A DNA stretch of 10,033 nucleotides from Lachnospiraceae bacterium (lineage in GTDB: Bacteria > Bacillota > Clostridia > Lachnospirales > Lachnospiraceae): assembly GCA_017461685.1 (NCBI GenBank), contig JAFTXF010000165.1, positions 1-10,033 of the forward strand. The letters run 5' to 3'. The notes below the pieces were generated by a model. That model made no database searches, was not told the origin of the DNA, and saw nothing but the letters and a program-made list of their open reading frames with translations. A program made the position numbers and the translations under genes. Below are positions 1 through 6,353 of this stretch, in pieces (position 1 is the first letter of the stretch; each line of letters begins with the position of its first letter).

Positions 1-821
1 AAATTATCTACAATGATCAGTGTCTTCTCATCTGTAATGCTTTGAAGGACATTTAATTTTCTTTGGAAATAAGCTGCTTCATCTTCTTCCATTTGAGGCT
101 CCAGATTCTCGATGACAATGGCTGTTGCATCACCAAACAATTTCTCCAGAGTAGTGGCATACGTTACAAACAAGATATGATTATATTCCTTCTGATAGCG
201 AAGCGCAAACTGCTTGGCAAGCTCACTCTTGCCGATTCCGCCGATTCCTTCCAAAAATACTGCTCTTTTGCCACCGGCAAACTCTTGATGAATCTGTTCA
301 ATCAAATGATCTCGTCCGTCAAAAACATCTCTTGCCTGCGGAAGCTTGTCAATCAGCTGATATCTCGGAGCGGATTCTTCCGCTTTTACCGTAGTCTCCG
401 GAATTTCCTTGCCTAAAAGTCTGGAAATATGCTCTACCAGTTCATCAATCCTCTGATACATCGGAGGTGTCATGGCATCAATCCAATGCATTCTGCCCAA
501 ATAATACTGGGCATCTTCTCCAATCTCATCATCTGCCACATGAAATGGTATTACCTTCACATCTTCGCTTCTGTTAAGCCTCTTGGTAACCATGTCAATT
601 TCATTTAAAACATGAAAAGATTCGGATGCCGGACGGTTTAAAATCAAAAGAAAGATGGCACAATTATTAATCGCCTTCGCAATACTGGAAGCATAGGCGC
701 CTTCTGTGTCTCTGGGTGCATACCAACAACGGATACCAACAGACTCCAACTTATTCACAATACCCTCTACAATATGCAAGGATGATTTCGTATGATGGCT
801 GATAAAAACATCTATATCCAT
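1..821 (-). CDS. TIR-NB-ARC (TIR-STAND) NTPase, probable immune receptor; 3' part missing at window edge
   Basis: The gene reads from an ATG at 821 down to the window's left edge: 273 complete codons with no stop, so the C-terminus is missing. Residues 1-~135 form a TIR domain of the bacterial TIR_2 type: beta-A DVFISHH (4-10), CWYAPRD before the BB loop (32-38), the core NNCAIFLLILN (52-62), then SFHVLNEI (68-75), whose E74 is the likely catalytic NADase glutamate. A short linker leads to a STAND/NB-ARC ATPase: prelude VFDGRDHLIEQI (166-177), Walker A GIGGIGKS (192-199, K198), and Walker B TLIIVDN (267-273). Known family roles are NAD+ cleavage or cyclic-ADPR-type signalling after ligand-induced oligomerisation, mostly in anti-phage defence and abortive infection. 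By family precedent the missing C-terminus should hold a sensor, often TPR or similar repeats; this is inference. It starts 27 bp after rlmH with an excellent SD. The domain calls are firm; the defence role is inferred. Confidence 0.9.
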   Translation of the reverse strand, partial: MDIDVFISHHTKSSLHIVEGIVNKLESVGIRCWYAPRDTEGAYASSIAKAINNCAIFLLILNRPASESFHVLNEIDMVTKRLNRSEDVKVIPFHVADDEIGEDAQYYLGRMHWIDAMTPPMYQRIDELVEHISRLLGKEIPETTVKAEESAPRYQLIDKLPQARDVFDGRDHLIEQIHQEFAGGKRAVFLEGIGGIGKSELAKQFALRYQKEYNHILFVTYATTLEKLFGDATAIVIENLEPQMEEDEAAYFQRKLNVLQSITDEKTLIIVDN

Positions 822-826
822 AACTT

Positions 827-832
827 CCTCCT
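827..832 (-). promoter_or_regulatory. Shine-Dalgarno of the TIR-NB-ARC gene
   Basis: A perfect AGGAGG lies 5 nt before the ATG at 821. It fixes the start of the TIR protein so that the first TIR beta strand begins at residue 4, as expected for a domain at the very N-terminus. No competing in-frame start lies between this SD and the rlmH stop. Confidence 0.85.
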
Positions 833-845
833 GTTTTAATAACCT

Positions 846-874
846 ATATTACTTATGATACGGCTCCCCTGCAA
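846..874 (-). promoter_or_regulatory. Possible weak promoter for the TIR-NB-ARC gene inside the rlmH 3' end
   Basis: On the minus strand TTGCAG (869-874) and TAATAT (846-851) are separated by exactly 17 nt. They match the sigma-A consensus at 3/6 and 4/6 positions. Transcription would start near 839, leaving a leader of about 18 nt that still contains the AGGAGG. Such partial matches occur often by chance in AT-rich DNA, so read-through from rlmH is an equally good explanation. Confidence 0.25.
849..866 (-). other. rlmH 3' end resembling an SCC-type attachment site (attB-like)
   Basis: The last codons of rlmH (Pro-Tyr-His-Lys-stop) contain TATCATAA (853-860 on the minus strand). This matches the core of the site at the end of rlmH/orfX that staphylococcal SCC elements use. 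The Tyr-His-Lys ending is conserved in RlmH, so the match could reflect protein conservation alone. I found no second exact copy of the 8-mer in the 850 bases downstream, and no recombinase gene is visible. Confidence 0.25.
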
Positions 875-1328
875 TAATTCGAAAGCCTCTATACACCTGC
901 TCTAACAAAATTACACGCATCAACTGGTGCGGAAAGGTCATGTCCGAAAAACTGATTTTGGCATCGCTGCGGGCAGAAACACTGCTGTGAAGCCCTAAGG
1001 ACCCACCGATAATAAACTGAATATGGCTCTTCCCCTGGATGCCAAGGGTATTGATTCGCTTGGCAAAGCCTTCGGAATCGTACTTTTTGCCGGCAATTTC
1101 CAATGTAAATACATATGCTTCATCTTTAATATTCTTTAAAATACGTTCTGCTTCTCTGGCCTTGATTTGCTCTTCTAAAGCTTCCCCGGCCCCTTCCGGT
1201 GTCTTTTCATCTGCAACTTCTATGACCTGAAGCTTGCAATATTTACTAAGCCGTTTGGCAAACTCGTCGATAGCATCCCTATAAAACTTTTCTTTAACCT
1301 TGCCTACTGCAATAATATCTATTTTCAT
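849..1328 (-). CDS. rlmH: 23S rRNA (pseudouridine(1915)-N3)-methyltransferase RlmH
   Basis: RlmH is a SPOUT-class enzyme that methylates pseudouridine 1915 in helix 69 of 23S rRNA, using S-adenosylmethionine, on assembled 70S ribosomes. The 159-residue protein has the standard family length. It shows the N-terminal MKIDIIAVGKVKEKF signature, the glycine-rich SAM-binding loop FIIGGSLGL (105-113), the DMTFPHQLMRV segment (129-139) and the knot/C-terminal helix ending in GEPYHK. Staphylococcal RlmH (OrfX) aligns along the whole length from memory. An in-frame TTG at 1338-1340 would add four residues, but the ATG at 1326-1328 matches the family start and is preferred. It follows a zinc-ribbon gene by 73 bp and is followed after 27 bp by the TIR-NB-ARC gene. 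Confidence 0.96.
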   Translation of the reverse strand: MKIDIIAVGKVKEKFYRDAIDEFAKRLSKYCKLQVIEVADEKTPEGAGEALEEQIKAREAERILKNIKDEAYVFTLEIAGKKYDSEGFAKRINTLGIQGKSHIQFIIGGSLGLHSSVSARSDAKISFSDMTFPHQLMRVILLEQVYRGFRIIAGEPYHK

Positions 1329-1401
1329 ATATATTTCCAAATTATTATTCCCAAAAAATATCTAAATCTCTTTTGAAAAGCATACTAACTATAGGAATTT
1401 A

Positions 1402-2244
1402 TTAACCGAAAAGCTTGTCGTAATGCTCATCCAGTAAAGATTCTACAAAGGACACATCCAGCTCGTACTCCGCATATTTGTCAAGCACTTGACTGCGCAT
1501 GTAATTCATACGCTTAAAATATGCTTCTTCTTCTGTATCTGCTTCTATTTCAGAAAGCACTTCACTGGTAAACGCTTCTTCCAGATACGCCACCAGCTCA
1601 GACTGTGTGTCTGCTTCCTTGCCGGCAAGGGCTTTGTACTTTCCTACGCTCTTTGCAGAAATAATTCCGACGATAAAGAAAATAATAAAAATAATCAGCA
1701 TCACGCCATGGCTAAACCAGTTGCCGGAGCCTCCGATGGAAAAAGGCAGCTTACCAAACCAGCTGAGAATAACCACTGCAACACCGAGCGCACCGAGCGC
1801 CAGAAAACAGTATGCGCTGGCCTTATTCTCAGCCGCTTTTGCTTCATAATTCTGATAAATGTTACTAGGAGAAAATACCTTTCCGGAAGCCTCTTCCTTC
1901 ATCTCTTCCAGCTCCTCTTCGCTCATTTGCGAAAGCTTGCCCTCCATAGCTTGCCTGGCTTCCTCACACAAAAACACCTGCACCTGCTTTAAAGCAGCTT
2001 TATAATCTTTCTCACGACAGAAAACGCGCGCCATGCCTTCTTCGTCAGGCTCATCCACAGAAATATCTTCAAATTTACAATACTCCAGATATTCCTTAGC
2101 CCTCATAGCTACAGGATATGGTGTCTCTACCAACTGGCTTACCTTCTGTTTTTCGGCATTTACATCTACAAGCTCGCAGTCACAGTCTGCACAGTGGGTA
2201 ATGCCTTCTCTATATTCATTTTTACATTTTGGACAAATCTTCAT
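1402..2244 (-). CDS. Zinc-ribbon membrane protein of unknown function
   Basis: The gene encodes 280 residues. The N-terminus is a zinc ribbon with C4, C7, C18 and C21 (C23 is a fifth nearby cysteine). Residues ~40-95 form a small alpha/beta region loosely resembling the DUF2007 'signal transducing' fold (weak, by eye). A glutamate-rich stretch (~105-120) follows, then two hydrophobic segments (about 143-163 and 179-197) joined by a short loop with GGSGNWFSHG. The acidic, helical C-terminal tail (~205-280) would be on the same side of the membrane as the zinc ribbon, presumably the cytoplasm. ATG start with GGAGA/AGG purine runs upstream. It lies 51 bp after another zinc-ribbon membrane gene and 73 bp before rlmH, so co-transcription is likely. 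Similar proteins are common, uncharacterised neighbours in Lachnospiraceae. I can assign no function. Confidence 0.85.
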   Translation of the reverse strand: MKICPKCKNEYREGITHCADCDCELVDVNAEKQKVSQLVETPYPVAMRAKEYLEYCKFEDISVDEPDEEGMARVFCREKDYKAALKQVQVFLCEEARQAMEGKLSQMSEEELEEMKEEASGKVFSPSNIYQNYEAKAAENKASAYCFLALGALGVAVVILSWFGKLPFSIGGSGNWFSHGVMLIIFIIFFIVGIISAKSVGKYKALAGKEADTQSELVAYLEEAFTSEVLSEIEADTEEEAYFKRMNYMRSQVLDKYAEYELDVSFVESLLDEHYDKLFG

Positions 2245-2295
2245 AATATGCCTGTCTCCTCATCAAATCTTGTATATTAGTTATGGTACATTTCG

Positions 2296-3711
2296 TTAGT
2301 GCAAATCATAAATTGCACCGGTTCTGATGTCCACACCGAAATATCTGCCGGTTCTATGCTGCTCTAAGGTAGTGGTATCTCTTAAAACCTCTGCAAAATA
2401 ATAACAATCCTGTCCCACAGCAACGGTCATCGGATACAAATATTCGTATATCAGAATGTGGTTTTCATCCTGTACAAGATGTCCGCTTCCATCAGATACA
2501 CCGCCTTGGTTAATCAAGTGCTCTACCAAAAGTGCCTCTGCATCCTCATCTGTCATGTCTGTATCCAGCACGATATTGAAGTCTCTGGTAACGACCTCAC
2601 TGATCTCACCTTTTTTGTCAACTGCAATAAACTTGTACACGCTCTTTCCTGCCGGTACGTATAAATTTCCGATATACAGATTACTATTCATATCCGGAGC
2701 CGTACCGTCTGTCGTATAGTAAATACGGGTACTGGAATTTCTGATAATCTCAATTCTTACAGGACAATTATAAGTACCACTGTAAGTAACTACTTCCGGC
2801 GGACTTACCTGCTTGGATTCTATAAAATAAGTTTTGGTAACCACCGGGCCACAAACCCCGTATTCATTGATGAATACTGCAGAAATCACATTTTCTCCTG
2901 CTTCCAGAAAGATAGTACTCTGAAATTCTTCGCTATCTCCAGTAGGCACGGTACCGTCTGTTGTATAATGAATAGAACCAATCCCGTCACTTGAAAGCTT
3001 TAATGTAATCAAGGAAGGATAGGTGCCTTCCGTCTGGCTGAAGGTTACAGAACTGCTCATATACTCCAGGAAAGCAAGCTGAATATTTCTATCCTGTAAA
3101 GTCGCAAGGAATTCTGCTGCACCCGCGTAATCCTCTTTTGCAGTATAGTACTCCACAACCTTCTCTGCAGCAGCGATCTGTTCATCAAGCGTATAGCGTG
3201 AGTCAACAATCAGTCTCTTATACAGTTCCAGGGCTTTCTCTTCCTGACCGGTTTCCATGTAAATACTGCCCAGATTAAATCTGTGGGAAATCTTATCCGG
3301 GTTTCTATCTATAATCTCTTGCATATAAGAAATAGCCTTGTCGTAGTTGCCGTCGTCCAGATGGTACTCCACCAACATTTCATGCAGAAATGTGGAATGG
3401 TTCCATATCGTATATCCTCCCGCAATCGCTGCAGTAAGGACAAAAATAAGTATAGCAACAAAGCCACTGGATAAAAAGAAACCAGCGCTGCTCTTTTTGA
3501 CCGGCGCACGTTCTTCCTGTGTTTCCTCATCCTGCGGTTTTTCCGACTCATCCATATCCGATTCAACCGTATCCAGGATTCCCTGAATACTTACTGCCAT
3601 GCTTTCCTCAACCTCTGCTTCAAATTCCGGCACCAGATTGATTTCACCACCGCATACTTCACAATACATATGTCCATCTAATAATTCCTTACCACAATTT
3701 GGACACTTCAT
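2296..3711 (-). CDS. Zinc-ribbon, single-pass membrane protein with TPR and two chitobiase-C-terminal-like domains
   Basis: The gene encodes 471 residues in a mosaic order. A zinc ribbon comes first (C3, C6, C17, C20), then an acidic low-complexity linker (~29-68), one transmembrane helix (~77-99), TPR-type helical repeats (~108-205), and two copies of a chitobiase/beta-hexosaminidase C-terminal-like beta domain, each with a YTTDGT motif (249-254 and 332-337). A C-terminal domain (~385-471) ends in GRYFGVDIRTGAIYDLH. The expected topology is zinc ribbon inside, repeats and beta domains outside the membrane. The beta domains usually accompany carbohydrate-active or cell-wall proteins; no catalytic domain is visible here, so a binding or scaffold role is only a guess. 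The start is set by AGGTG, whose first bases are part of the folD stop codon (8 bp between stop and start), implying translational coupling to folD. Confidence 0.88.
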   Translation of the reverse strand: MKCPNCGKELLDGHMYCEVCGGEINLVPEFEAEVEESMAVSIQGILDTVESDMDESEKPQDEETQEERAPVKKSSAGFFLSSGFVAILIFVLTAAIAGGYTIWNHSTFLHEMLVEYHLDDGNYDKAISYMQEIIDRNPDKISHRFNLGSIYMETGQEEKALELYKRLIVDSRYTLDEQIAAAEKVVEYYTAKEDYAGAAEFLATLQDRNIQLAFLEYMSSSVTFSQTEGTYPSLITLKLSSDGIGSIHYTTDGTVPTGDSEEFQSTIFLEAGENVISAVFINEYGVCGPVVTKTYFIESKQVSPPEVVTYSGTYNCPVRIEIIRNSSTRIYYTTDGTAPDMNSNLYIGNLYVPAGKSVYKFIAVDKKGEISEVVTRDFNIVLDTDMTDEDAEALLVEHLINQGGVSDGSGHLVQDENHILIYEYLYPMTVAVGQDCYYFAEVLRDTTTLEQHRTGRYFGVDIRTGAIYDLH

Positions 3712-3716
3712 TTGTT

Positions 3717-3721
3717 CACCT
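3717..3721 (-). promoter_or_regulatory. Shine-Dalgarno overlapping the folD stop codon
   Basis: The minus strand reads TAGGTGAACAAATG: the last two bases of the folD TAG stop begin the AGGTG ribosome binding site, 5 nt before the next ATG. Terminating ribosomes would therefore be placed for re-initiation on the zinc-ribbon/TPR gene. Confidence 0.65.
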
Positions 3722-4562
3722 ACTTATCTATTATCGTACTCAAACAATTTCTCATAAGCATAGCAATCGTCATCGGTCCTACGCCACCGGGAACCGGAGT
3801 AATTGCACTGCACTTTGGAGCAACCTTATCATAATCTACATCACCGCAGACTTTATTCTCTGCATTACGGTGAATGCCTACGTCGATGACTACAGCGCCC
3901 TCCTTCACATAGGAATCATCTATCATAAGAGGCTTTCCCACTGCAACAATCAAAATATCTGCACGCTTTGTCACCTCTCTTAGATCCTTGGTACGGGAAT
4001 GGGCAATGGTTACCGTGGCATTCTCACGCAGCATCATCATGGACGCCGGTTTGCCTACAATATTGCTTCTGCCGATTACCACACATTCTTTACCTGCTAT
4101 TTCTATGCCTTCACGCTTCAAAAGCTCTACTACGCCCGCCGGGGTACACGGCAGAAATCCCGGCTCACCGAGACACATTTTACCTACATTTTCAGGATGA
4201 AAGCAGTCTACATCCTTTGCCGGAGAAATAGCATCAAGAATGTGCTTCTCACAAATATGTGCCGGCAGCGGAAGCTGTACCAGAATACCGCTTACTGCAT
4301 TATCCTTATTTAATTTCTCAATCAAGGAAAGCAGCTCTTCCTCCGTAGTCTCCTCTGCCAGTTCATAAGAAAGAGAACGGATGCCGACATATTCACAGGC
4401 TTTCTTTTTATTGCGGACGTAGATGCTGGAAGCAGGGTCCAGCCCTACCTGTACCACTGCCAAAGTCGCCTCTATGCCACGTTCCTTAAACTTCATGGCC
4501 TGTTCTCTTAACTCATCTTTGATTTCTGCGGAAATACGCTTTCCGTCAATAATTTTTGTCAT
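3720..4562 (-). CDS. folD: Bifunctional methylenetetrahydrofolate dehydrogenase / methenyltetrahydrofolate cyclohydrolase FolD
   Basis: FolD interconverts 5,10-methylene-, 5,10-methenyl- and 10-formyl-tetrahydrofolate, using NADP+ (or NAD+), in the cytoplasm. The 280-residue protein has the usual length. Visible signatures are SIYVRNKKKAC (46-56), with the catalytic Lys at K52 by alignment to E. coli K54; GILVQLPLP (92-100); KDVDCFHP (116-123), holding the conserved folate-contact Asp at D119, where most homologues have Gly rather than Cys at 120; the dinucleotide-site signature GRSNIVGKP (164-172); and the C-terminal PGGVGPMT (258-265). The ATG at 4562 follows CGGAGGAA about 9 nt upstream. 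It lies 100 bp after fhs, whose product 10-formyl-THF is its substrate, so the two form a one-carbon module. Family assignment is essentially certain. Confidence 0.98.
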   Translation of the reverse strand: MTKIIDGKRISAEIKDELREQAMKFKERGIEATLAVVQVGLDPASSIYVRNKKKACEYVGIRSLSYELAEETTEEELLSLIEKLNKDNAVSGILVQLPLPAHICEKHILDAISPAKDVDCFHPENVGKMCLGEPGFLPCTPAGVVELLKREGIEIAGKECVVIGRSNIVGKPASMMMLRENATVTIAHSRTKDLREVTKRADILIVAVGKPLMIDDSYVKEGAVVIDVGIHRNAENKVCGDVDYDKVAPKCSAITPVPGGVGPMTIAMLMRNCLSTIIDK

Positions 4563-4662
4563 AACAAATCATTCCTCCGGTAAAAATTCAAATCAAACGC
4601 ATATATTGCCTAAAGCAAACCGTACAAGCAAGAAATCCCAGAATTCCTCACTTACCATAAAA

Positions 4663-6333
4663 TTAAAATAATCCTACAATCTGACCTTCCTCATTTACAT
4701 CAATGTTAAAGGCAGCAGGTGCCTTTGGCAGGCCAGGCATAGTCATAACAGATCCGGTTAATACTACTACAAAACCTGCGCCTGCGGATACATATACTTC
4801 ACGTACATTAATCTCAAAACCTTCCGGTCTGCCTAAAAGCTCCGGATTATCGGACAGTGAGTACTGTGTCTTTGCCATACATACAGGGAGATTACCAAAG
4901 CCAAGCTTTTCTAAGGTTGCTAACTGCTTACTTGCAGCAGGCGCAAAGGTTACGCCGTCTGCACCATAAATTTCCTTTGCAACGGTAGTAATTTTATTTT
5001 TCAAAGTATCTTCCTTGTCATATAAAGGTTTGAAGTGACTTTCCTTGGTTTCCAGAGTTTCTAAAACCTTTTCTGCCAAAGCCCTGCCGCCTTCACCGCC
5101 GTGCGCCCACACTTCGCAAAGTGCAAATGCGCAGTCTCTTTCCTCGCAGAAATGCTTAACGAAATCAATTTCTTCTTCTGTGTCAGTCACAAAAGCATTT
5201 AATGTTACGATTACCGGCACACCGAACTTCTGCACATTCTCAATGTGCTTTTCCAGATTTACGATTCCGGCCTTTAAAGCGTCTAAATTCGGAGTAGAAA
5301 GCTCTGTCTTTGGCACACCGCCATTGTACTTAAGAGCCTTAATGGTAGCCACAATCACTGCTGCATCCGGATGTAAATTGCTTTCCCGGCATGTAATATC
5401 AAAGAACTTCTCTGCGCCAAGGTCTGCACCAAATCCTGCCTCTGTTACTACATAATCAGCCATCTTCAGGGCTGTTTTGGTAGCAATTACAGAGTTACAG
5501 CCGTGGGCAATATTGGCAAAAGGTCCGCCATGTACGAAAGCAGGTGTGTGTTCCAGCGTCTGAATCAGATTTGGCTTAATCGCATCCTTTAACAGCGCCG
5601 CCATGGCACCCACTGCCTGCAGCTGTCCTGCTGTAACAGGATTGCCTGCTATATCGTAAGCTACCACCATACGGCTTAAACGTGCCTTTAAATCAGCCAT
5701 ATCATTGGCAAGGCATAATACCGCCATAATCTCGCTGGCTACAGTAATAACAAAATGGTCCTCTCTCACATAGCCGTCTGCCTTACTGCCAAGGCCCACA
5801 ACCACATTACGAAGTACTCTGTCATTCATATCAAGACAACGCTTCCAAACGACATTACGGGTATCTATCTGAAGTGCATTGCCCTGCTGAATATGATTAT
5901 CCAGCATAGCAGCCAAGAGATTATTGGCAGAAGTAATAGCGTGGAAATCACCTGTAAAATGTAAATTCAAATCCTCCATAGGTACAACCTGCGCATAGCC
6001 GCCGCCTGCTGCACCGCCCTTAATACCGAAACAAGGTCCTAAGGATGGCTCTCTCAATGCAATAATGGCTTTTTTGCCCAGCTTGCCAAGGGCCTGGCCC
6101 AGGCCAACGCTTACCGTAGTTTTCCCTTCGCCGGCAGGAGTGGGATTAATCGCAGTAACCAAAATCAGCTTTCCATTCTCTTTCTCACCCATATTCTGTA
6201 AGTAGGAATTGGAAATCTTGGCTTTGTATTTGCCGTATAATTCTAAATCTTCCTCATGAATATCCATGCGTTCAGCTACCTGAACAATTGGCTCCATCAC
6301 CGCTTCCTGTGCAATCTGAATATCTGTTTTCAT
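4663..6333 (-). CDS. fhs: Formate-tetrahydrofolate ligase (10-formyl-THF synthetase)
   Basis: Fhs ligates formate to tetrahydrofolate with ATP, giving 10-formyl-THF; this feeds purine and formyl-Met-tRNA synthesis and is a methyl-branch step of the Wood-Ljungdahl pathway in acetogens. The protein has 556 residues, the normal size. Motifs include PTPAGEGKTT (64-73), the ATP-binding P-loop; EPSLGPCFGIKGGAAGGG (95-112); MEDLNLHFTGD (119-129); and the segment FVHGGPFANIAHGCNS near the middle. The ATG at 6333 is preceded by AAAGGAGA at good spacing and lies 20 bp after the stop of the SpoIIIE/FtsK gene, so it is probably transcribed with it. The presence of fhs does not by itself show acetogenesis, as many Clostridia carry it. 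Confidence 0.98.
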   Translation of the reverse strand: MKTDIQIAQEAVMEPIVQVAERMDIHEEDLELYGKYKAKISNSYLQNMGEKENGKLILVTAINPTPAGEGKTTVSVGLGQALGKLGKKAIIALREPSLGPCFGIKGGAAGGGYAQVVPMEDLNLHFTGDFHAITSANNLLAAMLDNHIQQGNALQIDTRNVVWKRCLDMNDRVLRNVVVGLGSKADGYVREDHFVITVASEIMAVLCLANDMADLKARLSRMVVAYDIAGNPVTAGQLQAVGAMAALLKDAIKPNLIQTLEHTPAFVHGGPFANIAHGCNSVIATKTALKMADYVVTEAGFGADLGAEKFFDITCRESNLHPDAAVIVATIKALKYNGGVPKTELSTPNLDALKAGIVNLEKHIENVQKFGVPVIVTLNAFVTDTEEEIDFVKHFCEERDCAFALCEVWAHGGEGGRALAEKVLETLETKESHFKPLYDKEDTLKNKITTVAKEIYGADGVTFAPAASKQLATLEKLGFGNLPVCMAKTQYSLSDNPELLGRPEGFEINVREVYVSAGAGFVVVLTGSVMTMPGLPKAPAAFNIDVNEEGQIVGLF

Positions 6334-6353
6334 AACGCTCTCCTTTGTATGTA

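Noticed and set aside
63..416. Plus-strand open frame of 117 codons at the left end
   Set aside because: It lies wholly over the TIR-NB-ARC gene on the other strand, whose frame carries clear Walker A and STAND motifs; the plus-strand product shows no recognisable family.
1329..1340. TTG start for RlmH giving four extra residues
   Set aside because: The ATG at 1328 gives the family-standard 159-residue protein starting MKI; the upstream TTG adds MEIY, which has no counterpart in homologues.
1365..1385. CTTTTCAAAAG palindrome before rlmH as a terminator
   Set aside because: The stem is AT-only apart from its ends and too short; the T-run begins too far away, so termination is unlikely.
4563..4662. 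Possible tetrahydrofolate riboswitch before folD
   Set aside because: The 100-bp gap lacks the conserved THF-riboswitch sequence elements as I recall them and shows only a weak 5-bp stem around 4632-4650.
5045..5455. Plus-strand open frame of 136 codons within fhs
   Set aside because: It is antisense to a fully conserved fhs coding region, is low in complexity, and has no recognisable domain. The same holds for the other plus-strand frames over folD, spoIIIE/ftsK and the zinc-ribbon genes.
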